Shown here: positions 14,566 to 23,525 of the stretch, in pieces
How the letters are laid out: every line of letters starts with the position of its first letter
Numbering within the stretch: the stretch's first letter is position 1
From: an uncultured bacterium
GTDB taxonomy: Bacteria; Verrucomicrobiota; Kiritimatiellia; RFP12; UBA1067
Reading direction: 5' to 3'
Assembly: GCA_902776615.1 (NCBI GenBank)
Contig: CACYQU010000020.1
Coordinates: 1-33,657 of the forward strand
DNA: 33,657 nt
Position numbers and translations under genes: made by a program
The notes under the pieces: model-generated
The model's input: the letters and a program-made list of their open reading frames with translations, nothing else
What the model was told of the DNA's origin: nothing
The model's database searches: none

Positions 14566-15652
14566 AATTTACAGGCCAGGCGTCGAATTCCATTCCGACG
14601 AAAGGACTGTTGCGGGAAAGCGAGGCGAAAGCCCCCGCCTCGACCTTGCGACTTTCGCCGACAATGACGCGCGTACGTTCTTCCAGAGCATCGAATCTCT
14701 TCTGCGCCATGCCGGAAAGTATTGATCTCGGCATGTCTCTCCATGCGTGCGCCCAGGCCGTCGGCGTCATACCTTCATCTTCGACCATGACAGAATACGT
14801 TATCGCGATCGCCGTCTCGAGACCGATTATGCCGTTTGCGCTTTTGGCAAAGCCCAGCGACTTCGTCTGGGCCGGATGCGGAGCGTGATCGGTGGCAAAC
14901 ATCAAAACACCGTCCTTGACAGCCCGGCGAAGCTCTGCACGGTCTTCTCGCGTTCCGAGCGGAGGCGCCATCTTGAAGTTGGCATCGTTGCGTTCGAGAT
15001 CGTCGCAGGAAAGAAGCAGATGGTGCGGTGTTGCTTCCGCAGTTACCGGAAGGCCCTCTTTCTGCGCACTGCGTACGAGCTCAACACCTTCCGCAGTGGA
15101 GATATGCTGCACGTGCAGGCGGCATCCGGTCTCGCGGCAAAGTGAAATGTCGCGGCGTACAGCCACAGTTTCGGCCTCCGGCGACATGACCGGCAGCCCG
15201 AGTCGCCGCGCCAGTGCGCAATCTCGGATCACGCCGCCTGCGAGCACCGCAGGATCAACCGCATGCTGACACACGCACATGCCGAGTTGCGCAGCACGAC
15301 GCATAGCCTCTTCCATCACGGCATTATCGGCAACGTACGATCCGTCGTCCGTAAAGAACGCAGCACCAGCATCGGCCAGTGCCTCGAGATCGGCCACCTC
15401 GAGTCCAGCCCGCTCTTTTGTGATGCAAGCCGACGGCAGTATGTGCGGCGAGAAATCAATCTGGCGCTTTAGAAGACACGGCGTATCGCATGCCGGAGAT
15501 GTGTTTGGCATTGTCACTACTGCCGAGAACCCGCCGCGCCTGGCAGCTGCGACTCCGCTTGCAAGAGTCTCGGCACAGGTCATTCCCGGATCGCGGAAAT
15601 GCACGTGAACATCGATGAAACCCGGAAACTCCAAAACATCTGCCATCGTCAT
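14558..15652 (-). CDS. pyrC: Dihydroorotase (amidohydrolase type), short N-terminus
   Basis: 364 residues. It cyclises N-carbamoyl-aspartate to dihydroorotate in pyrimidine synthesis. Metal ligands are visible as H16-x-H18 in FIDVHVHFRDPG, D102/D103 in FFTDDGSY, H130, H183 in HVQHIS, and D255 in ATDHAPHP, which also holds the catalytic Asp. Family type-I enzymes usually have about 50 residues before HVHFRDPG forming part of a beta domain; here only 15 remain. No upstream extension is possible without running into fmt, whose stop overlaps the ATG (ATGA). So this is a short form, possibly still active, or an allantoinase-like relative. It is the last gene before the amino-acid ABC operon, and that operon's -10 overlaps its stop codon. 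Confidence 0.9.
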   Translation of the reverse strand: MTMADVLEFPGFIDVHVHFRDPGMTCAETLASGVAAARRGGFSAVVTMPNTSPACDTPCLLKRQIDFSPHILPSACITKERAGLEVADLEALADAGAAFFTDDGSYVADNAVMEEAMRRAAQLGMCVCQHAVDPAVLAGGVIRDCALARRLGLPVMSPEAETVAVRRDISLCRETGCRLHVQHISTAEGVELVRSAQKEGLPVTAEATPHHLLLSCDDLERNDANFKMAPPLGTREDRAELRRAVKDGVLMFATDHAPHPAQTKSLGFAKSANGIIGLETAIAITYSVMVEDEGMTPTAWAHAWRDMPRSILSGMAQKRFDALEERTRVIVGESRKVEAGAFASLSRNSPFVGMEFDAWPVNLV

Positions 15653-16632
15653 TCATTGAGAAGCCTGTCGCCCGCGACGAGCGGCCTGCCGCGAACAAAC
15701 GCCTCGGCCGGCATGACAGAAGAACCTTCCGGCTTAACCGCAAGCAACCTGAGAGCCGTGTCGGCGCACCGTACTACCGGGCGCCCCTTAGCATCGATCT
15801 CAAGCACTGATCCTGGCTCCATTTCGCGCTGTTCGGGCGCTATGCGACCTGCAATCTCAGCCTTGACAACGACGAGACGCCCCGAATTGCCCTTGCGGCG
15901 AAAACGCTCCGGCAGAAATGTGTAACTGCCCGGCCATGGTGAATAGGCGCGTATCTTGCGATCAATGGTCAAAACAGGCGCAGTCCAGTCAATCAGTCCG
16001 TCGGACTTCTTGAGCTTGTAGGCGAATGTCGCATCCGCATCGTTCTGCTCAACCGGAGGCGGCAAGGCGTTGTCGTTCATCATGCGAAGCACCTTGGCGA
16101 GAGAGACTCCTCCTGCGATTGCAAGATCGTTCATCAGCGAACCGCCCGTAGAGTCGGAGCATATCGGCTCGAAACGCTGCATTAGTATCGGACCGTCATC
16201 CATTCCAAGGCCCATCTTTATTATGCTTACGCCGGTCAGCCTGTCTCCGGCGGCAATGGCGGCAACGACCGGGGCCGCACCACGGTATTTGGGCAGAAGC
16301 GAGAAATGACAGTTCACGCACCCGAACAACGGCATCTCCAGAATCGGCTTCTTGAGGAACTGACCGAAGGCTACTACGGCGATGACATCAGGGTGCCATG
16401 CATATATCTGGGCAAGCGACTGCGCATCGTTGACATTGTCCGGCGTTATAATGTTCGATATGCCGTGTGCAATGGCGAACGCTTTGCAGGGACATGGCGA
16501 AACTACCTTGCCGCGTCCGACGGGGCGGTCTGGCTGCGTCACGACGCCGACCACCTCCAGAACCGGATCCCGCAGGATGGCCTGGAGGCAAGTCGCGCTT
16601 GCCGCGCTGGAACCCATGAATACTACTCGCAT
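15649..16632 (-). CDS. fmt: Methionyl-tRNA formyltransferase
   Basis: 327 residues from the ATG at 16632; a TTG one codon upstream is less likely. It transfers formyl from 10-formyl-THF to initiator Met-tRNA. Family landmarks are the N-terminal RVVFMGSSAASATCLQAI, VVTQPDRPVGRG, and the active-site block CVNCHFSLLPKYRGAAPV (Asn and His of the catalytic triad), followed by GVSIIKMGLGMDDGPIL with the catalytic Asp. The C-terminal OB-like domain includes KIRAYSPWPGSYTF. The start overlaps the antiporter stop in the form TGATG and the stop overlaps the dihydroorotase start as ATGA, so all three are co-translated. Initiation with formyl-Met is essential in most bacteria, so this gene anchors the operon as housekeeping. 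Confidence 0.97.
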   Translation of the reverse strand: MRVVFMGSSAASATCLQAILRDPVLEVVGVVTQPDRPVGRGKVVSPCPCKAFAIAHGISNIITPDNVNDAQSLAQIYAWHPDVIAVVAFGQFLKKPILEMPLFGCVNCHFSLLPKYRGAAPVVAAIAAGDRLTGVSIIKMGLGMDDGPILMQRFEPICSDSTGGSLMNDLAIAGGVSLAKVLRMMNDNALPPPVEQNDADATFAYKLKKSDGLIDWTAPVLTIDRKIRAYSPWPGSYTFLPERFRRKGNSGRLVVVKAEIAGRIAPEQREMEPGSVLEIDAKGRPVVRCADTALRLLAVKPEGSSVMPAEAFVRGRPLVAGDRLLNE

Positions 16633-19079
16633 CAATACGTCTTATTTGTGATTTCCCGGAAAAACTTCCTGATGTCCTCGGACTCTTCATCCGTTATGAC
16701 GCCATCGGCCATTGCATCGGCAAGCGCCTTCTTGAATGCATCCTGTCCTTCCACGCCGCGCATCAGCGACATAAGCTCCTTCGCTTCGTCCAGATCGATT
16801 TTTCCATCGGCCATGAAGTTGCGGGCCATCTTGTCGAGCGACGCAGAGAATGCCTTGTCGCTGATGAACCGCGAAAGCATCGAAAGCGAATTCGGAACAG
16901 CGCCTGCTGCATCCGCCTTCCTGCCGAGCAGCGCCTTGCAAGCGAACAGCACGACCAGCAGAAGCACGATTGCGATCGCAAGCGAAAGCGCCGCGGAGCC
17001 TGCAAACGGAGCTATCATATAAGAAACGAACGACACCCCTGCGACGAGAAGCGCGTAGGGAAGCTGTGTGTTCACATGCATTACGTGGTTGCACTGCGCG
17101 CCGGCCGACGCCATGATCGTCGTATCGGAAATGGGCGAGCAGTGGTCGCCGCAAACGGCGCCGGCCATGCAGGCCGAGACGGCGATGATCGTCATCGACG
17201 AACCGGGAATGGCCGCAAGCACTATTGGAATGAGAATTCCGAACGTTCCCCACGACGTGCCAGTCGAGAACGCCAGCACAACCGCAATGATGAAGATTAT
17301 CGACGGCAGGAAGCACCTCAGCGACGCGGCGGGTCCGTTGATGAGGTCGGAGATGAACACCTTCGCGCCGAGCGAATCGGTCATTGCCTTGAGCGTCCAC
17401 GCGCAGCAAAGGATCATGATCGCAGGAACCATCGCCTTGAAGCCCTCAGGGAATGCGTCCATGCAGTCGCGGAACGAGATGACGCGGCGGCAGAGATAGA
17501 ACGCCACGGCGAACAGTATGGCGACAATCGAACCGTAGACGAGCCCGACGGATGCGTCGGAATCGGAGAAGGCCTTTATGAAGCCCGGATTGTCTTCGCC
17601 AAAGTAACCGCCAGAATAGATCATGCCGACGACACACGCGACAACAAGGAATATGACGGGTATAAGCAGGTCGACGACCTTGCCGCGCGCATTCTGCGTA
17701 AGCGCTTCGGTCGCGGATTCAAGCGCGCCGAGATCGGGCTTGCCGGAAAGCGTATCGGCCTCATGACGCCTCATGGGTCCGAAATCGAACTTTGCGATGG
17801 CGAAGAAGACCATTGCGACGATTGTAAGTATTGCGTAGTAGTTGTAGGGAATGGCATTGATGAAGAGCGAAAAACCGCTCTCCGCGCCAGCACCCTTCGC
17901 AAAGCCGGCTACGGCTGCAGCCCACGACGAGATAGGTGCGATAATGCATATGGGTGCCGCCGTCGCGTCAATAAGATATGCAAGCTTGACGCGCGACACC
18001 TTCTTGGCGTCGGTGACAGGACGCATCACAGAGCCGACCGTAAGGCAGTTGAAGTAATCGTCCACGAATATCAATATGCCGAGGATGACAGTTGCCAGCT
18101 GAGCACCGACTCTGCTCTTTATGTGAGTCTGGGCCCAGCGGCCGAACGCCGCAGACGCGCCAGTCTTGTTCATCATGGAAACAAGCGCGCCGAGGAGCAC
18201 AAGAAAGAGAAGAATTCCGATGTTGTAAGCGTCGGCCACGGACTTTACGAATCCGTCAGACATCACATGCGCAATCGTCCCTTCGAACGAAAAGCCGGAA
18301 TAAAGCAGGCCGCCAGCCACGATTCCGACGAAGAGGGACGAATACACTTCCTTGGTCACAAGCGCAAGGAAGATTGCAATCAGCGGCGGCAGGATGGCCC
18401 ACCATGTGCCGAAGAAGCGATTCTTGGTGCGAATGGTGGCGAGAGCCGTCTGCTCGTGTGCGGCGAACGCGGAATCGCTCTGGACGTTGTCGGCATAAGA
18501 GTCGATGTATTCTTTGGCGGAGTCGAAGTCGGCAAGATCGTATTCCTTGGCGTCATCTCCCTCCCCTATCGTGAACTTCGCGGCAGGCTCGACTGCGACT
18601 TCGGTTGTCACCGCGTCGGCCTCCGCTTCAATTGGGCGCATTGCCTTTTTGCCCTGCTCGACGAGATACTTGCCCCACTCTGCAGGCGACATATCCATTC
18701 GCTTTGCGTCGGCCAGCTTCTCGCCGTCCGCGTCAAGGAACATGAGCGACGGGAAACCGCGCACGCCGTAGCGCTTCACCAACTTCGGATTGATCGACGC
18801 AGCCTTGAGATCAAGGCGCGATTTATCCTCGGGCATATCTACATACAGGAGAATGATATCCTTCTCAACCGCCTTTGTGAATTCCTCCTTTGAAAGAAAA
18901 TCCTCGTCAAGCTTCTTGCACCAATAGCACCAGTCGCTACCGGAGAAAACGGCAAGAACCGGCTTCTTCTCGGTTTTGGCGCGTTCAAGAGCGGCGTTAT
19001 AGTCGCTGGTGAACCCGGGCGGGTTTCCGTGCAATACAAGTACAGCAACCGCAAATGCGGCAGCAATCATCTTTTTCAT
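16632..19079 (-). CDS. Three-part fusion: exported thioredoxin-like domain, NhaC-type Na+/H+ antiporter, C-terminal TerB/EF-hand-like module
   Basis: 815 residues. Residues 1-18 look like a signal sequence. Residues 20-145 are a thioredoxin fold of the thioredoxin_7/DsbD-gamma style: SGSDWCYWCKKLDEDF with redox Cys51 and Cys54, and RGFPSLMFLDADG with cis-Pro110. An acidic linker (150-215) follows. Residues 220-735 are a Na_H_antiporter (NhaC-like) core that starts with FFGTWWAILPPLIAIFLAL and includes DDYFNCLTVGSVM and FSTGTSWGTFGILIP. Residues 743-815 form the tail module NFMADGKIDLDEAKEL and AMADGVITDEESEDIRKFF. The start has AAAGGA upstream, and the DUF192 gene ends 3 bases before it. The antiporter would exchange Na+ or an organic substrate for protons; the thioredoxin would face the periplasm. 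The frame is continuous, with no sign of a sequencing fusion. Confidence 0.92.
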   Translation of the reverse strand: MKKMIAAAFAVAVLVLHGNPPGFTSDYNAALERAKTEKKPVLAVFSGSDWCYWCKKLDEDFLSKEEFTKAVEKDIILLYVDMPEDKSRLDLKAASINPKLVKRYGVRGFPSLMFLDADGEKLADAKRMDMSPAEWGKYLVEQGKKAMRPIEAEADAVTTEVAVEPAAKFTIGEGDDAKEYDLADFDSAKEYIDSYADNVQSDSAFAAHEQTALATIRTKNRFFGTWWAILPPLIAIFLALVTKEVYSSLFVGIVAGGLLYSGFSFEGTIAHVMSDGFVKSVADAYNIGILLFLVLLGALVSMMNKTGASAAFGRWAQTHIKSRVGAQLATVILGILIFVDDYFNCLTVGSVMRPVTDAKKVSRVKLAYLIDATAAPICIIAPISSWAAAVAGFAKGAGAESGFSLFINAIPYNYYAILTIVAMVFFAIAKFDFGPMRRHEADTLSGKPDLGALESATEALTQNARGKVVDLLIPVIFLVVACVVGMIYSGGYFGEDNPGFIKAFSDSDASVGLVYGSIVAILFAVAFYLCRRVISFRDCMDAFPEGFKAMVPAIMILCCAWTLKAMTDSLGAKVFISDLINGPAASLRCFLPSIIFIIAVVLAFSTGTSWGTFGILIPIVLAAIPGSSMTIIAVSACMAGAVCGDHCSPISDTTIMASAGAQCNHVMHVNTQLPYALLVAGVSFVSYMIAPFAGSAALSLAIAIVLLLVVLFACKALLGRKADAAGAVPNSLSMLSRFISDKAFSASLDKMARNFMADGKIDLDEAKELMSLMRGVEGQDAFKKALADAMADGVITDEESEDIRKFFREITNKTY

Positions 19080-19082
19080 CCG

Positions 19083-19391
19083 TCATTTTCCTTTCGTTTT
19101 CCTGCATTCGTCCTCAGCGGCAGTTTCCAGAACCTGTCTGGCACGCCACCCGCCCCAAACCCACGCCCTCCAAGGGCGCACATTCCGGACGACCTTCACC
19201 ACGCGCCCCGTACGGTCCATAAACGTCGCGTCTATGGCGAATCGCATGAAAAAGGTGTGTATGCAGTTGCACCGCGTGATCAGCAACCCTTTACCAGGCT
19301 TCAGTCCGGTGCGGCCGATAAGTCCTTTCGCCCTTTCCGCGAAGGTTTTCGCCACCTCGGCGTCCACGCCATTGATGCACTTGCGTTCCAC
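19083..19391 (-). CDS. DUF192 family protein
   Basis: 102 residues, starting with GTG. It matches the DUF192 pattern: FAERAKGLIGRTGLKPGKGLLI, then a Cys/His-rich turn CNCIHTFFMRFAIDATFMD (the family has an aromatic/Met segment before DVVFLD), then GRVVKVVRNVRPW. The biochemical function of this family is not established; many members are exported, but no signal peptide is visible here. An extended -10 (19400-19408) ends 8 bases before the GTG, which predicts a leaderless message. It is the first gene of the run DUF192, thioredoxin-antiporter, fmt, dihydroorotase. The segment RPWRAWVWGGWRAR is unusually Trp/Arg-rich. Confidence 0.88.
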   Translation of the reverse strand: MERKCINGVDAEVAKTFAERAKGLIGRTGLKPGKGLLITRCNCIHTFFMRFAIDATFMDRTGRVVKVVRNVRPWRAWVWGGWRARQVLETAAEDECRKTKGK

Positions 19392-19399
19392 AGGTGTGT

Positions 19400-19408
19400 A
19401 TTATACCA
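19400..19408 (-). promoter_or_regulatory. Extended -10 promoter of the DUF192 operon
   Basis: TGGTATAAT on the minus strand within TATGGTATAATA. The hexamer ends 8 bases before the GTG at 19391. The predicted transcript would begin essentially at the start codon and continue through the antiporter fusion, fmt and the dihydroorotase. Confidence 0.75.
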
Positions 19409-19501
19409 TATTTTTCATCGGCGCCGTGTCTGCACCGGAACAAATATGGCTTATCGCCATTCGCCATGGCAGTTGACGCCTCCGGTTTTGCAATCGAGAT
19501 G

Positions 19502-19529
19502 CGGTTCGCCCCGTATTGGGGTGAAACCG
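19502..19529 (-). terminator. Hairpin just after truA, possible weak terminator
   Basis: CGGTT pairs with AACCG around an inner CCCC/GGGG with loop AATAC, starting 2 bases past the truA stop. There is no T-run after it, so it may be a Rho-assisted end, an mRNA-stabilising hairpin or nothing functional. Confidence 0.35.
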
Positions 19530-19531
19530 AT

Positions 19532-20278
19532 TCAATAAAAAACCTTCCAGAGGAAAAGCCCTCTCGCGGGGGCTGTTTCGACGCGCGCGGTGCGCGGCGC
19601 TTTGGCTTCGAGAAGTTCAAGCACGGCCTCGGGGCGTTCATTGCCTTTGCCGACTGAAATCAAGAAGCCGACCATGGAACGCACCTGCTTGTACAGAAAG
19701 CCGTCGCCTCTTACCGTAAAGGTGTAACGCGGACCGTTCTTCCGTATGTCGAATGAAAACACGTTGCGTACCGTAGACTCCAGTTCGCGGTTTGGATTGG
19801 CCGCGAATGACACGAAATCATGCTTCCCTACGAAATACGATGCAGCTCTTCGCATGGCCTCGACATCAAGCCGTCTGTGGCAAAATGTCCAGTACGGCGC
19901 AAGATGCGGAGGCATTATATCCGCTTGATAGAGCTGATAGCGATATTCTTTGCCTTTCGCCGAAAGGCGTGCGTCGAACGATTCATCGACACAAGCCGCC
20001 TTCAATATGCGCACGGCATCCGGAAGACGCGAGTTCATCGCCCGCACCAGATTCTTCGGCGGAATCGGCTTCGTAAGATGGAAATGCCCCACGAAACCCT
20101 TTGCATGAACGCCGGCGTCGGTCCTGGAGGATCCGAAAACCCTCACAGGTCCCCCTTCCAAATACGCAAGCGCCTCTTCGACTATCTGCTGTATCCCGAC
20201 CGCGTTTTCCTGATACTGCCAGCCCGAATACGACGTTCCGTCGTAGGCGATTACAACTTTGTACTTCCGACGCATCAT
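19532..20278 (-). CDS. truA: tRNA pseudouridine(38-40) synthase TruA
   Basis: 248 residues from the ATG at 20278. It converts uridines 38-40 of the anticodon stem-loop to pseudouridine. The catalytic Asp54 lies in GSSRTDAGVHAKG. Other family blocks are YDGTSYSGWQYQ, LPDAVRILKA, KGKEYRYQLY, HDFVSFAAN and FTVRGDGFLYKQVRSMVG. The frame is open further upstream to 20386, but that stretch crosses the gapA stop and its terminator, so it is not used. The ATG lies directly after the T-run of the gapA terminator and has no Shine-Dalgarno, so expression probably depends on read-through or on an unseen promoter. The motif set is complete. Confidence 0.96.
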   Translation of the reverse strand: MMRRKYKVVIAYDGTSYSGWQYQENAVGIQQIVEEALAYLEGGPVRVFGSSRTDAGVHAKGFVGHFHLTKPIPPKNLVRAMNSRLPDAVRILKAACVDESFDARLSAKGKEYRYQLYQADIMPPHLAPYWTFCHRRLDVEAMRRAASYFVGKHDFVSFAANPNRELESTVRNVFSFDIRKNGPRYTFTVRGDGFLYKQVRSMVGFLISVGKGNERPEAVLELLEAKAPRTARVETAPARGLFLWKVFY

Positions 20279-20279
20279 G

Positions 20280-20312
20280 AAAAAACGCAGGGACGGATAT
20301 CCCGGCCCTGCG
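20280..20312 (-). terminator. Rho-independent terminator of gapA
   Basis: On the minus strand CGCAGGG (20312-20306) pairs with CCCTGCG (20292-20286), with a further inner CGG/CCG pairing, and six T follow (20285-20280). It lies 22 bases after the gapA stop. The T-run ends one base before the truA start codon. Confidence 0.9.
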
Positions 20313-20334
20313 CTTCTTGTCGCAATAGCGAATG

Positions 20335-21380
<1,046 letters not shown>

Positions 21381-21611
21381 TTACGCTTTTGTCACTTTAC
21401 CTGCCTTGAGGCAACGCGTGCACACCGTGACGCGCTTTGTGTTGCCTTTGCCGTCGGTTGTACGAACCGACTGAAGGTTCGGCAGAAAACGGCGCTTCGT
21501 AATACCCGTCGTGTGCAGGCCGATGCCGCCTTTGTACTTCGGCGAACCCTTGCGGACGACGACATTGCCGACCGAAGGGCCCTTTCCGCAGATTTCGCAA
21601 ACTCTTGACAT
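21381..21611 (-). CDS. rpmB: 50S ribosomal protein L28
   Basis: 76 residues. It is a component of the large ribosomal subunit. The L28 pattern is clear: [17 protein letters not shown] at the start, [10 protein letters not shown] in the middle and [13 protein letters not shown] at the end. Two CxxC pairs (C5/C8 and C64/C67) are intact, so this is the zinc-binding C+ form of L28. AAAGGA precedes the ATG. It sits between rpsA (30 bases upstream) and gapA (44 bases downstream), in the same direction. Confidence 0.97.
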   Translation of the reverse strand: MSRVCEICGKGPSVGNVVVRKGSPKYKGGIGLHTTGITKRRFLPNLQSVRTTDGKGNTKRVTVCTRCLKAGKVTKA

Positions 21612-21641
21612 GGTTTGATTCCTTTCGCCTTTAGAGTCTTA

Positions 21642-23396
21642 TCAGTTAGCGTCGCCGGGCTGCCACTCGACATTCGCAAACGCGTTGTCGAACGCGGCGG
21701 AAAGTCCGCCGAAATCGGCACTGCCGGAACTCTTCGAGATGGGTTCGCTGGGTTCGCCGGCGGCCTCCGCCTCGAGAGCCTTGACTTCCTCTTCGCTCAT
21801 CGTCATTGCGCGTATCGAAAGACCGATGCGGCGCTCGCCACGATCTACCTTGACCACGCGAGCTTCGACCTCCTGGCCGACCTCGAGAGCGTCGCGCACC
21901 TTCTCGACGCGCTGATCGCTGATCTGCGAGATGTGCACAAGGCCATCGACACCGTCCTCGAGCTCGATGAATGCGCCGAACGAGGCGACCTTCGAAACCT
22001 TGCCCTTGACGACCATGCCGACCGGATACTTCGTCGCGATCTCGGTCCACGGATCGGTCTGGGCCTGCTTGAGGCCGAGAGAGATGCGCTGTTCCTTGGG
22101 GTTGACGTCGAGAACGACCGCCTCGACCTCTTCGCCCTTCTGCAGGCACTCCGACGGATGGTTGATCTTGCGCGTCCAGCTCATGTCGCTGACGTGAATC
22201 ATTCCGTCGATGCCCTCTTCAAGCTCGACGAACGCGCCGTACGCCGTGAAGTTGCGAACCTTACCCTTGATCTTGGAGCCGACAGGGTAGCGATCCTGAA
22301 CCGTATCCCAAGGATTGTCCTGGGTCTGACGGATGCCAAGGGCGATCTTCTGGTTCTCCATATCGACGGAGAGCACAACGACCTGAACCTCGTCGCCGAC
22401 AGAGAGCATGTCGCTCGCGCGAGCAACGCGCTTGGTCCAGCTGAACTCGCTGATGTGGACAAGGCCCTCGATTCCAGGGGCAATCTCGACGAACGCACCG
22501 TACGGAGCGAGGTTGACGACCTTGCCGGAAACGCGCGACCCGACCGGGAACTGATCCTGAATCGCATCCCATGGGTTGGGCTGGGTCTGCTTGAGACCGA
22601 GGCTGACGCGCTCGCGGTCGCGATCCACGTCGAGAACCATGACGTCGATTTCGTCGCCGACCTTGAGGATTTCGCTAGGATGCTTTACGCGACCCCAGCT
22701 CATATCGGTGATGTGCAACAGGCCGTCGAGACCATCGAGATCGACAAATGCGCCGAAATCGGTGATGTTCTTGACCTTGCCCTTGCGGACTTCGCCCTTC
22801 TGGAGCGAAGACATGAGCTCCGCCTTCTTCTCCGCCATCGTGCCCTCGATGAGCTCGCGGCGCGAAACAATGAGATTGCGGCGCTCGTTGGAAATCTTGA
22901 TGACCTTGAAGTCGAACGTCTGGCCGACATAGGGCTCGAGCTCCTTGACAGGAGCGACTTCGACCTGCGAGCCGGGCAGAAACGCCTCGACATCGTCGAT
23001 CTGCACGAGAAGACCGCCGCGGACGGCGCTCTTGATGGTGCCGGTGACAACGCACCCCTCGACATAGCGGTCGAGAATCTTCTCCCAGCGAATCTTGTCG
23101 TCCGCAGCCCTCTTGGAGAGCGAGACCATGCCGGTCTTGTCGTTCTCGAGCTCGCGGAGCATTACCGTTACTTTGTCGCCGACCTTGACCTCGGCGCCCT
23201 CGCCGAATTCGTCTGCGGGCACAACGCCCTCGGACTTGTAGCCAATGTCTATGAACACGTCGCCATCCTTGACGGCGCTTACGGTGCCTTCTACAAGGCT
23301 GCCGTTCTTGAACTTCGACTCCTGACCCGCGCTTGCGAGCATCTCCGCCATTGCGGCGGAACGCTCCGTGGGAGGAGTCGGCTTGCGAATTGCCAT
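21642..23396 (-). CDS. rpsA: 30S ribosomal protein S1, six S1 domains
   Basis: 584 residues. It binds mRNA and helps the 30S subunit start translation. Six S1 domains can be read: two divergent N-terminal ones (GSLVEGTVSAVKDGDVFIDI and GCVVTGTIKSAVRGGLLVQI) and four regular ones, each with the pattern G-K-V-x5-GAFV-L/I-G-GL-HIS. The regular domains begin near VRKGKVKNITDFGAFV, RVSGKVVNLAPYGAFV, KIKGKVRNFTAYGAFV and VVKGKVSKVASFGAFI. The C-terminus (about 545-584) is a short acidic, Ser/Gly-rich tail. It has its own promoter (23469-23477, TAAAAT variant) and a leader of about 65 bases ending in a CAA/AAC-rich, unstructured stretch without a strong Shine-Dalgarno. Confidence 0.97.
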   Translation of the reverse strand: MAIRKPTPPTERSAAMAEMLASAGQESKFKNGSLVEGTVSAVKDGDVFIDIGYKSEGVVPADEFGEGAEVKVGDKVTVMLRELENDKTGMVSLSKRAADDKIRWEKILDRYVEGCVVTGTIKSAVRGGLLVQIDDVEAFLPGSQVEVAPVKELEPYVGQTFDFKVIKISNERRNLIVSRRELIEGTMAEKKAELMSSLQKGEVRKGKVKNITDFGAFVDLDGLDGLLHITDMSWGRVKHPSEILKVGDEIDVMVLDVDRDRERVSLGLKQTQPNPWDAIQDQFPVGSRVSGKVVNLAPYGAFVEIAPGIEGLVHISEFSWTKRVARASDMLSVGDEVQVVVLSVDMENQKIALGIRQTQDNPWDTVQDRYPVGSKIKGKVRNFTAYGAFVELEEGIDGMIHVSDMSWTRKINHPSECLQKGEEVEAVVLDVNPKEQRISLGLKQAQTDPWTEIATKYPVGMVVKGKVSKVASFGAFIELEDGVDGLVHISQISDQRVEKVRDALEVGQEVEARVVKVDRGERRIGLSIRAMTMSEEEVKALEAEAAGEPSEPISKSSGSADFGGLSAAFDNAFANVEWQPGDAN

Positions 23397-23420
23397 TTTT
23401 TGTACTTTCGTTTGTTGTTG
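23397..23420 (-). promoter_or_regulatory. CAA-rich leader segment of rpsA
   Basis: The last bases of the rpsA leader read AACAACAACAAACGAAAG then TACAAAAA before the ATG on the minus strand. There is only a weak GAAAG as Shine-Dalgarno, and the composition matches the gapA leader. Confidence 0.45.
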
Positions 23421-23468
23421 TTCGCGGATTTCAGCCGCGTCCGCCCCGTCTTTGGGCGCGGAGTGGGT

Positions 23469-23477
23469 ATTTTACCA
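23469..23477 (-). promoter_or_regulatory. Promoter of rpsA (TAAAAT variant)
   Basis: TGGTAAAAT on the minus strand, in the same flanking context (TTTGG...ATA) as the other elements here. A weak TTGCGT lies 18 bases upstream as a possible -35. The leader to the ATG at 23396 is about 65 bases. Confidence 0.6.
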
Positions 23478-23525
23478 AAAATCAGCCCTCGAACGCAATG
23501 GGGTATTTTGCCGGAGATTCAAATA

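Noticed and set aside
16446..16451. TATAAT on the plus strand
   Set aside because: It lies inside fmt, antisense, without a gene downstream in that direction and without the TGn extension seen at the others.
17076..18893. Plus-strand open frame of about 605 codons opposite the antiporter
   Set aside because: Arg/Glu/Asp/His-rich antisense read of a proven gene; no domain or start signal.
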